Shown: piece after piece, positions 37,101 to 49,200 of the stretch
Layout of the letters: every line of letters starts with the position of its first letter
Numbering within the stretch: position 1 is the stretch's first letter
Source: Carposina sasakii
Lineage: Eukaryota > Arthropoda > Insecta > Lepidoptera > Carposinidae
NCBI GenBank assembly: GCA_014607495.2
Contig: CP053149.1
Location: forward strand, 16,442,120-16,506,119
DNA: 64,000 nucleotides
Reading direction: 5' to 3'
The notes under the pieces: generated by a model
Seen by the model: the letters and a program-made list of their open reading frames with translations, nothing else
What the model was told of the DNA's origin: nothing
The model's database searches: none
Position numbers and translations under genes: made by a program

Positions 37101-40100
37101 TGACGAATTTTACCATCTCTTTTAAATTACATTATTGGCAACGTTATTTTTTCATCCCGATAGCTATACACTAGCCAAATCTCGGTAAACATACTCGTAA
37201 ATATTTGGTGCTCGGTAGGATGAATATTATAAATGTAAAAGTTTGTGAGGATTGATGTATATGCGTGTATATGTATGTTTGATGCTCTTTCACGATAAAA
37301 CGACTGAACGGATTTTGATGAAACTTAGCAGTAATGTAGCTCATACATCAGAATAAAAAAGGCTTAGTTTATGCCGAGTGAGTCCCGGGCGTCCACTAAC
37401 GGGTGACAGATTTAGAACTTACCTAAACGCGTCTGGGGTCATGAGGTTTAGCTGCGGAGGCAATGGCGGGGATTCCGGGCGCTGTGCGATGAGGCTGCCC
37501 GGTTGAGTCTGTGAAATATCAAATAGATAAAATTAATAACGTTATAGGACTTTTTCATTTTAATAAATGTAGACAATTTCAACCAAAAATGGTATGGGGC
37601 GATGTTAACTCGGTCTTATTTTAATCAAGTACATTTGTTAACGTGAATTTCTCGTGAAGACAGATCTTTGAAGATTGAGATTGACGGCGTGCACCGTCTG
37701 CTGCTGCAGGATGATGGTCGGCGGGGTGACGCTCACCTGTCCTCGCAGCAGCAGGCTCTGCAGCTGCTGCGTCTGCTGCTGGAGGATGATGGTGGGCGGG
37801 GTGACGCTCACCTGTCCTCGCAGCAGCAGGCTCTGCAGCTGCTGCGTCTGCTGCTGGAGGATGATGGTGGGCGGGGTGACGCTCACCTGTCCTCGCAGCA
37901 GCAGGCTCTGCAGCTGCTGCGTCTGCTGCTGGAGGATGATGGTGGGCGGGGTGACGCTCACCTGTCCTCGCAGCAGCAGGCTCTGCAGCTGCTGCGTCTG
38001 CTGCTGGAGGATGATGGTGGGCGGGGTGACGCTCACCTGTCCTCGCAGCAGCAGGCTCTGCAGCTGCTGCGTCTGCTGCTGGAGGATGATGGTGGGCGGG
38101 GTGACGCTCACCTGTCCTCGCAGCAGCAGGCTCTGCAGCTGCTGCGTCTGCTGCTGGAGGATGATGGTGGGCGGGGTGACGCTCACCTGTCCTCGCAGCA
38201 GCAGGCTCTGCAGCTGCTGCGTCTGCTGCTGGAGGATGATGGTGGGCGGGGTGACGCTCACCTGTCCTCGCAGCAGCAGGCTCTGCAGCTGCTGCGTCTG
38301 CTGCTGGAGGATGATGGTGGGCGGGGTGACGCTCACCTGTCCTCGCAGCAGCAGGCTCTGCAGCTGCTGCGTCTGCTGCTGGAGGATGATGGTGGGCGGG
38401 GTGACGCTCACCTGTCCTCGCAGCAGCAGGCTCTGCAGCTGCTGCGTCTGCTGCTGGAGGATGGTTGTGGGCGGGGCGACAAGCGCGGGGACGGCGGGCA
38501 CGGTATACGTCAGCTCGGCCTCCTGGAGCCCCTTGGGCTGCACGATGTACAGACGCAGGGAGACGCGGCGCTGCGGCGTGGTGGTGGGGGAAAGCGCCTC
38601 CTGGGGATAACATCATGGATGAGACCACGGAACAAACAGATGCTAATCAAGCTGAGATTTTACATTTGTGTGAATGTACAAGCAAAAAGGCGTGCAGTGG
38701 TCACCAACACATACTATCTATGTAAAGCCGGGTTTTCACAGTACGAGTAGGCTCGGACCGAGTGGACTAGTACGAGTTAGGTTGTATATTGTATGTAAAT
38801 GAAGCTAATGTACTCTTCATTTAATTTAAATTACTCACGCAGACGTTTTACATCAAAATATTATATCATCTATGTTGGCAGTTTGCATGACCTATGTCTT
38901 TGCCTTCTCTTTGCTATAAATGCAAAATGGTGACTGGCCTTTTTTACAGTAAAAAATTAACATGGATTTTAAAGGAAACAATTTCATAATTTTTGAAGCA
39001 ATAGCTTTCAATGTTGTTTTGTAATAATGTAATTTTTGAAGCAATAGCTTATAATGTTTTTTTCTTTACAGGTTAGTTAGTGATTAATAAATTACTTAGT
39101 ATATAAGTGTATAAATCTTTGATAAAAATAACCTGTGTAAAATGGTTGTAAAATTCCTAAATAAATTTCTCTTTACAGAGCAACAACTAAACTTTTTGTT
39201 TCAATAAATTACATTATTACATGTATACGAGCGCACTCGTATTGTGGTTTGTACAATGTATCTTTTACTCTACGTCTTTTTACGACTTAATTGCGTAAGA
39301 CAAGCTTAAAAAGATGTATGATAACGTCGACATCAAAATCATAATAACTAACATCTAACAATCAGGGCTATTGTACGAGAGATTATATTATGGGAAACCT
39401 ACGTCTAGCAGTGGACAGCAATGGGCTGATGTAATGTAAACACATTCATAACATGCAGAGAGTCAGTCATAAGAGTAAATAACTCACGTCAACGTTGGAG
39501 AAGTCATCAGGCGTCTCCCTAGCGTCTCCTACAGACCCGTTCCGGTGGAAGGGGTCGTCGCAGCGAGACTCGCACTTCGCCTCGTCCTCCTCTGTTAATA
39601 TACAAGAATATTATAAGCAATGGATTTCTTTATACGGGGTGTAACAAAAAGGGTATGTTAAGCGAAAAGCTATGTAAATAGCCTACCATAGAGAATCTAT
39701 TTCCAAAATTTGAGACTCGAAATCACATTTTTATTTTTCAAGATTGTATGAAAATTCCCGAGATATTTAAAAATTCTCCAAACTATCAGAAAAAATAAAC
39801 ATGTGATTTCGGGTCTCAAATTTTGTGGACAGGTTCTCTACAGTGGGCTATTTACATAGCTTTTCGCTTAACATACCCTTTTTTTTACACCCTGTATACC
39901 TATGCAGAAACACTATGCAGAAACAACAAAAAAGCACTGTTATGATCAGTGCTTTTTTGTTGCTAGCTTATCGCCTGGGTAATTTCTCGAATTTGTAATT
40001 TGTACATCTCAAGTATACCCTCAAAATTTGGTCAGAAGTGGCACCATTTGGTTCTATCGGCCCTTGGTGCTCTGCCTACCCCGTAAGGGATACAGGCGCG

Positions 40101-43100
40101 ATTGTATGTATGTATGTAAATTCCCGAATTCCTTAGTCTTCTGACTAAGGTAAGAGTCAAAAAAAAGAGAGTAAATTAATCACATTTAACCATACATTGA
40201 AAAAATACCTGATTGAAATATGTCCCTATGACTTAAATGAATATTTAACTGGACAATAGTTATTGCACATGCACCTATATATAAAAAAATAGTTTAGTTT
40301 ACTTTAGTTTTTTAGTTTTAAGAGTGTTGCGGTGCCTCATAAGGGCTACTAAGTTATAAGTGCTTTGATACTCAATTAAAACTGTTATGTACACTTAGTA
40401 TGCAATAAAATGATTTGATTTGATTTGAGTAAAGAATTACTCTTTATCTAAAACCTATTGCATTTAATCTGCTAGAATTAATGTTGGTAATGCAAATCAA
40501 ACTTGTTCGTTGTAAGCGTGAAACAAATTTTACTTCTCAGTTGGTAAAATGCCGCTCGCTACATACCGCTGTCCCCTCACTCACCCGCGGCGCTGAGGAT
40601 GCAGAAGGACAGCGCGGGGTAGGGCAGCAGCAGCTGCGTGAGCTGGGTTGCGGCGGCGGCGCCGGCCCCGCTCGACACGCGCAGTACGTACAGGCTGCGT
40701 GCGCGCACGTCCGACACCACCAGGTGCGTGGCGCTGCTGTCCACCATCGCCTGGGGGCGAAGGTACACGGCTAGCATTAGGAATAGAACATGGACTACAA
40801 AAAACAATGAGGCGACATGTTCACTGAACAAAGGGTAAAAGTAAACCTACCCTAAGGCCGAAAACTGGATGTCTGCGACAGGGGCGGCTCCTGATATATT
40901 TAGATGGGGGTTCACATTTTTTTAGTATGATCGCATGCAAAATTACAGTTTGGAAACGCCGCACGTGTTCACTCCCTTAACGAATGAGATGATGCAAGTG
41001 CAACCTCACTCTTATTAAAATTCAGATGACCTAATGAAACACATTAAAGACAACTATATCGCGTTCTAACTCGGACTAAGCGACATCTAGTGGCCACATA
41101 AGCGAATTAATGTGAGCGGCGCTCCAGATAAGGCTAATTTTTCATACGAAATCTTCTGTTTCACGCGACGGCCTATGTCGGTATGTCTTTTTCGAACTCA
41201 TTGAATACAGTACTAGGAATCGTACCAAATTTCATTTCATTGGAGCGCGATCGCTAGCGCTCCACTCGATACATAAGATTACAACTTTCTTGAGACGAAT
41301 GCGTAGACACTATTGTAGGTATTAGCATATTATAGAATTGAAAGATAATTATAAATATAGAGAAATATAGATTGCCTATGTAATCTTCGTGAGTGCCCTG
41401 CACCAGCGCTCCTTAGGACGAGCCGCCAGTGGCCTGCGAGTAGTGGGGCGACGGCGACAGCGGGGCGGGAGCGGTACGGGAGCGGTACGATTAACACATA
41501 GATTCTTATCGAAGAGAACAAGATGGCAGCGGTGCGGGAAGCGGCGTCGGAGCAACCAGCCGCGCCCGCTCCCTCCGTCGCCCCGCAAATCGCAGACATC
41601 CAGTTTTCGGCCTTCGATTGTAGATTACCTATATTCATATTTACATATAACAGGGTGTTAAACTAAAATGCAATGCCAACAGATTGCTATAATAAGTCGG
41701 TGTACATAATTAAATAACCTGAACATGTGAAGTTAAGGAACCCACCTTGAGCCCCCGCACATCATTGGCGCCGGGCGTGGACGCGAACCTCAGAGTCTGC
41801 AGACACGCCCAGGACTTGCACGACCACACCTTCAGCACAGAGTTGTTCTCGGCGCCCGTCACAGCAAACTTCCAGAACTGCACGCTAGGGGGCGCCACAC
41901 ACACACATACACATTTCACTTGTCATAGTTATTGCCTGTCTACCAGTCGTGCCTTATGGTGATTACATAAAATTTCAGTTCAAAAATCTGGTCCAAAACA
42001 GTTAAAACAGACGACGGGTCTCATAATGAGCATACCTTTTTGGGGGTTAATGGGCGTGGCTATATGACGAAAATATTATATATCATCTAAGTCACCATTT
42101 TGCATTATAGGTCATGCAAACTGCCAACTTAGATGATATAATATTTTGATGTAAAACGTCTACGCGAGTAATTCAAATTAAATGAAGAGTACAATAGCTT
42201 AATTTACATACATATAACCTAGTTATGTAGCCATGCCCATTATCCCCCAAAAAGGTTGGGCAGCGTGCAAATAACACACACACTTTTCACCAGTTAACCT
42301 CTTAAGTCCCACGTGCCGCTTTGCCGGCACAAATACAACAATTTGGCAACCTTCAGAGACTTGTCTGTTAAAGAGTAAAATATACTACGAGCAGGCGAGG
42401 TTGACTTTGGGTTCTAAGATATTAGTCGAACCCACTTACATCCTGTTTATATTTATGTGTATTTTATGAAAATAATTTAGAAAGAGTTAAGTTACAAAAA
42501 ATGCGCGACATAATTCAATTTGGTCTTTGGTCTTTCTTTAGGAGATGGCTAACGATTGAGTTTAGCGGAGATTTCTTTAGGCACTTTGCCATATTTAGAG
42601 GACACAGGAACATAAGTCAAGTAATAATTAAGTACCAACTACTTGTAGTAGTTCCGGGAGGTGGGCAGCAGCGCCTCCCGTGTTGACAACATAGTCCAAA
42701 ATACAAACTGCGGTCACCAACCCGCCTGCCAAGCGTGGTGACTATGGGCAAATAACCCCCATGGCAGTCTTGTGGCGTGCCCTGGGGGAGGCCTATGTCC
42801 AACAGTGGACTGCAATAGGCTGATGATGATGATGATACTCGTAGTACTCACTCAGTGCTGTAGTTGCGGTGGTTGTCGAGGAAGAACAGGCAGCTGAGCG
42901 GCAAGCCGGCGTGCGGCTGCCACTTGTGCAGGCAGCGCGGACTGCTCTCGGCCGGGATGTACACCTAAAGGTGAGACACGCTGTATCACTACATAGAACA
43001 GGCAGCTGACATGTTAAAGGGCTTATTTTAAGCCTGTTTAACCCTGAAAATTTCTGACTTTTTGTGTTTAGTTAAAACTGTCCTTTGTGATGGGACTGTG

Positions 43101-43258
43101 ACTAGAGAAAAATCCTTGATCAGCTTTCTTTTGCCGAAAGACCTAAATTGGAACCTCTTACAGCACACATACACACACACGCACACACACACACACACAC
43201 ACGCACACACACACACGCGCGCGCGCGCGCGCACTCACACGCACACACACACACACAC

Positions 43259-43290
<32 letters not shown>

Positions 43291-46200
43291 TGTCTTTATT
43301 TTCTCACCACAATGTTGCATCTTAAATTACACGGCAATATTAGGCATATTGTTATTTTCAACAAGTTAGCAAATTGTGGAGAGACTGGAGCCTAAGCTAG
43401 GCTTAAAGCCTGTATTTCAGGTCACCAGGTCTCAACTCTTATAGATACAAATAACAATAACAATTTGTCTATGTGTCATCCTGTCTTTTTTATCAATCAA
43501 GTAAATAATAAGTTTACATTTCAAGATCGTGGTTAGTTGTGTGAGACAAAGCCTATTTAAATATGTTAGTGTGGTTAGTAAAAGTTGAAAAAGGTGTGTA
43601 TGTGTAGTAGTGTGCATGTGTGTGTGTTATAAATTATAAACTATTCTGCATTTAACAGAAGAGTTTCAGTTTCACTATAATTTAATTCTAGGAGCCACAA
43701 GGTGAGTTTACGTTTTAGAACATTCTTGTTTAAACTATATATAGGTAGCTTCATATTTATTTTATTATAAAGGTGGCAACCTTGGTAGCAGAAAAATCGT
43801 TTGGAGAACTTGGTTTTAAATATATCTTGGAAACAATCTACAGGATTAAATCGTCTTCTACTGTGATGCAAAGAAGAGTTATAATTTAACAATGTGTGTT
43901 GCTTGAGTATTGTGTGAAGCACGAAAAGTTGACGAACCGTTAGTACGCTAGATTGTTTATAAAGGAGCTCTGTGGGAAACATATAAGGCAGGAAAGATGA
44001 AACTTTTAATATCGCTCTTTGGGATCTTTCTAGTTTAAGAATCGTAGACTTCGGAGCGCCACCCCAGGAGGTAATACAATAGGACAGTAGTGACTGAACA
44101 AGTGCATAATAAACATATTTTTTTAGATTATCATCTGCAACGAGTCTCAGGGTTTTAAACACATATATAAGTTTTCGAACCCTGTTTGTGAGGCTAAGAA
44201 TATGTTCGTGAAAACTAAGAGTGCTATCAATGATTACACCCAGGTATTTTACGTGCTTAGTACTGCGCAGGGCATCACAGGTACAAGCCATGCTATGAGG
44301 CTCTGGGCAGGAATGAGCTACGATACAATAATGGTAGGCAGACAAAGCAGGTGGATTATTTTTAAGAGAGAAAGTGATATAGTTTGTTTTTTCGGTATTA
44401 AGCGTAAGTAAATTAGTACGAAGCCACTGAGAAACTATGTTAAAACCCGACTGAGCATACGAGAACACCTCATCCCAAGAGTTGGCGCTAAACAGGAGAG
44501 CAGTGTCATCTGCAAACGTTATTATTTTACCTTTGGGCAGGGTGAGCATACCAAGGTCGTTAATATAGATGAGAAAGAGTGTCGGGCCAAGTACGCTTCC
44601 TTGTGGGGTGCCGTAGGTGACTGTTCTCTCGTTACTGAAGTACTCATCCACTTTAACGCACTGGGTACGCTCACTTAGATAACTTTCAAAAAGCTTCAGT
44701 GGGACTCCCCTTACACCCATACTTTCCATCTTTTGAATCAGGATGGGTACAGAGACAGTGTCAAACGCTTTTGCAAGGTCGAGAAATATTCCTAGAACCT
44801 TCTCCCCCTTATCCAAATTCCGGGCTATATAATTAGTCAAATCATGAACTGCGTCCGATGTAGATTTGCCATGTCGGAAACCATATTGGGAAGTGGAAAA
44901 GAGATTAAGTTTTTCAATGTAGTTTATCAACCTATTGTTCATGACCTTTTCAAGAACTTTAGATAAAGCAGACAACACTGCAATTGGTCTGTAGTTATTG
45001 ACACGGTCTCTGTCCCCACTCTTATATACAGGGTCAATAATTGATTTCTTAAAAGCCTTAGGAAATATACCCGTAGATAGTGCGAGATTGCATATGTATG
45101 TCAGGTGGGGTACAACCAACAGAAGATGCTTTTTAAGAAGGGTACTAGGAATTCTATCCCATCCCACAGCGCAGTCACTACGAAGAGATTTAATTAGCGA
45201 GGCTATTTCATGTTCATCAGTTGGTAGCAGACTCATAGATTGCAAGTTATTTTTGTAAACCGGCTGGGTAGGAACTACTGTAGCTTGAGTGTGAGTTTTT
45301 CTAACTCTACTACAGCGTCTTCGTTTGGTAAAAATTGTATGAATACTAAAAAAGCGCCCCTAGCGGACGAATTGTAAAACTTAGCATGCGAGTTTGAGTT
45401 TGACGTCATTACGCCGTTAACTCAACGCAACTTTTTTAGTCGAGTAATTACGGCGTTTTCTGTCTTGTTGCGAGTGTAAGCACCTAATTTGACAGTTGGA
45501 TAGGTAAACTACGGTTGACGCGATAGTTACGTCTCTCACTTCTAAATTGAGTAGTGACATTGAGTGAATACGTTCCGTGCGCGTCACTGATTGGCTTAGA
45601 GAGTAAGTATATTCTTTGGATTGGCTAGAAAAGATTGCGCTTGACGCCAAAGTACCTACTTAAAACTATTACACGCCATTTTGCTGCTGCTGCAAAAATA
45701 AAAAGTTGACTGGTTTTGTGAATTTTAAAATGTCTAAACGACTGTTTCTTGCTTGGAGGATGCTTTACCTATCTCAAGCCTAACAAGAACGCGATAATTT
45801 AAGGAAATTGCGGCTAAAACAAAGAGTTTTATGTCGTCCACTGGATCTTCCCGACCAAGAGTTCCAAACAAATAGATATCGAATATCAAAGGACGTATTT
45901 ATTCTCTTGTCGAGATCTAAGACAATAAGTAAGAAGCTAGAGATAAGGTATGATGTGATTATTAAGTACTTACCTATCTGACATAGAATTTATATTGTCT
46001 TAATATTATGTTTATATGCAGGTACTCGTTGCACTATATTTCTTCGCACATGGGTCGTATCAGAGGCCTACAGGAGTCGCCCAGAATATATCTCAAAAGA
46101 TGTGCAGTGAATACATAGAGGAAGTGACCCAAGCACTCATACATCCTCGTATGTTAGACAAATATATTAATTTCCCAAATACTCCTTCACCCCGGCAACA

Positions 46201-49200
46201 AGTTAGTCGCAAGTAAGTAAAAGTGTAATATTCAGGACTTTTCAGTAAAAGAGCCAATAATTATTCAAAATACCTACTTTAATTCTAGATTTTACACACA
46301 ATTTGGATTGCCAGGTGTAGTTGGATGCATCGACGGTAGTCATTTTTACAAATTTCTCCCCTAAGGAAGAGGAACATTTATACATTAAACTCTAAGCTCA
46401 ATTTTTACAATAATAAAATAATATAAGTACCCAAATATATAATATTAAAAATAGTACTTAGATATTGTTATGGACATAACAACTTACCTATTAATTTACA
46501 TTTAGGTAGGTACTTATAAAGTTTTATATTGTTTCAGGGGATTGTGAAAGTGAAATTCATAGAGAGCCTGGAGGAAGTGCCACTACAGATTTAATCAGAG
46601 GTAGAGCTGTAAAAGACCAATTAGTAAGGAGGATTATATAAGTATATATGTATAGGGGTGATTATAAAAAAAAATGTTTCCACTTTGTTATTTTGTTATA
46701 TTGTACAAAAATAAAATTTTGTGATATTTGTGAAATTTTTATTCCTTAAATTAAATACAGTTTTACATGAAAAGTAAGGATAAGAATTAATTATAAGTTC
46801 TACCCGTATTTATAAACAACTAAAGATAGTAGGTAATTAAATTATATGAAGTGTAAGGTGAGGAATTTTTTCCATTTATTAATAATTTTATAAACACTTT
46901 ATTGACAATTGGAAGTTCTTGCCCTTACATAAACATTGTCCACTATCCATCAGTTCTACGACAGATGTGGCTTGCCCACTGTCTCAAAATGTAGCAGACT
47001 GCCACTTCAGTGTGCTACATTTTGAGACTATGTCTCACTTTGGTCTTCTGCTGGATAATCTCGTTTCGGACTTTGTCCATTAGCGAGATTCCGAGCCCTG
47101 AGGGTAGCACTGGGTGGTGCGTCTGTCATGTGGTTTTCTCCTGTGAAATCATTAAATATATTAATATAATAAATAAACTTTAGTTCAGGCATAATTTATT
47201 GAAATAGTGATATGCAGAAAATACTAAGTAGGTAGGTACTTTGCTAGATCCACTGAAACCCATAAAACAAAGGGAAAAAGTGGGCTTGGGGTGTCACAAA
47301 AGAGGCGCTAAGGAAAAGGGGATTAATTGTTTGATACATTTTGCACAGAAAATATGGAAGATGTAAAGTATGTATTATGCAAAATACCTGTGTTAAGCCA
47401 GCCTCAATTACACCTACTAAGCCAGCTGCTGCCTGTACATAACCCTTTCCTCCATGTCAGTAAGCCGAGCCAAATTAGCAGGATCACCACCAGTACCACT
47501 TAGTGTTTTATGTAAGCGAGCAGCTTTTCTTTTTGTGTTGTTTTTTAGATCACTCCACACCTTTCCACAAACAAAATAAAGTATTATAATAGGTATAGCG
47601 AACTTTTTCCATAATTAACAAGAAATAAACCTTTATTGAGTTACCACTTACCTTTTTCCATCTTTCTACAACTTTTGTGCCTCCTGTGCCATGAGCTCCT
47701 CCCATTTATTCAGAGCCTGGACTCTTCCTCTTGCATTGCATGAGGGTTTGGAGAGGTTTCTTTATTTAGTTTTAAATATAGGTAAGTACTCCCATTAATT
47801 TAGGTTCCTACGTACTCCTCCATAAAAGTCACCATCATTTCAAATTGAGTGTAGCTCGTTCTTTTCATGATAACGTATCTATATAGTTTCGACTTGAACA
47901 AAAAACACTAAGGTTATGTATATAACAAAAGTTTTGATTTTTTAAGTTAGGTAGGTTTTTTTTTAAACATGTTTTTAGTATTTTCCAAAGAAAACTATGT
48001 CCATACAGCCATCGAAAACCGTGACTAAACGAGAACGTGTAAGTAAACATAAGTCGGCACTCACACTCGCACACTTACTCTTTACTAGCAGTTTCTCGTT
48101 AACTCGTCTAACGTTGTAGTAAAGTTAAAGCAGTTTACGAATGTAACTCACACTCGAGGTACTGTACCATTAAGTATTTTGTTTGCCAGATTGTAACCAA
48201 TACCCGCAAAGTAGTCATTGACAGAATTTACTGATAGCTCCGGAGTACTTAATAAGGTTAGCAACTGAGTGGATTGATCTTGTTTATTAGTCCTATTAGA
48301 AATACTATTTATTGCCGACCATAGCTTTTTGGAATTTTTACCAGCATCTTTAATAGTGTTTTTTTCATATTCTATTTTCATATTTTTAAGCAATTTATTA
48401 CAATAATTTCTGTACCTAGAAAACGATATTTTTAATACATTATTTTCTGGTTCGGTTTTAAGACGTCTATGTAAGTTATCTCTGTGTTTTATACATCGTA
48501 GGAGGCCGGGAGTTATCCAAGCTTTTATAATTTTTTTACGATTTGGGACTTTTACCGTTTCTGTATTTCTTTCAATTACCTGGCCAATCAGATCCACCAT
48601 AATATCTGCTGCTCGGTTTGAATCTTTCGTAGCATATATTTCGTCAAAATTTAGTTGTTTGAGTTCTCTATCTATTTTGTCATGATGGACACGGGTTACG
48701 CTTCTTTTTATCAAATTGCTGTTAGTTTTCTTTTTAAGGAATAGCATGACAGTATCGTGATCGGTTATTATAGATCTTCACTGACCGTTGGATCCTGTCC
48801 TTAATAAGAGCTGATGCAAAATCTACTACTATAGGTTGTTGATTCTTGGTGTTTACGCGAAAAATATTTCTGATATCTGCGGTTTGTATAGGGGATTTAA
48901 TTACATTTGACAGGGTGACAATGGTGTTTACAAGGTCTTGTTTATTTTCGGACACTGTTTTCGGAACACCTTTAAACTCAAGACTAGTTGAGCGTAATTG
49001 TCTTTCTAGCTGGTCAATCCTCCCCTCCAGGTGTAATATCTTTTTTTGATCGTCTCTTTTTTGCAACTCAAGTAATTCTATTTTTTTCATAAAGTTGTCG
49101 TATTTTTCAGACGCAAAATCAACAGCATGCCTGAGATCTCGATTTTGTGACATGATATCCTCTATTCTAGAATTAATTGATGAGTAATACAGCTTTTGTC

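Larger units (their letters stand above)
45283..48159. mobile_element. Harbinger-like DNA transposon nested in the LINE
   Basis: The ends carry related inverted sequences (GAGTGTGAGTT near 45287 and AACTCACACTC near 48147), and a direct repeat TACTGTA lies on both sides (45276-45282 and 48160-48166). It holds a plus-strand transposase remnant and a minus-strand Myb/SANT-like gene, the two-gene set of PIF/Harbinger elements. PIF/Harbinger normally duplicates 3 bp; a 7-bp duplicate may mean that part of it belongs to the element ends. Confidence 0.75.

Noticed and set aside
37697..38476. Regular array resembling a CRISPR
   Set aside because: The units are contiguous 75-bp copies with no variable spacers and lie in a eukaryotic coding exon.
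37668..38750. Long plus-strand open frames (about 310 and 360 codons) across the 75-bp array
   Set aside because: The repeat length is a multiple of three and has no stop in several frames, so all these frames stay open. Only the minus-strand frame that joins Ge-1 exons 10 and 12 in phase is supported.
43028..43325. Frames rich in cysteine, valine, threonine or histidine
   Set aside because: Direct translations of the (CA)n and (ATA)n microsatellites.
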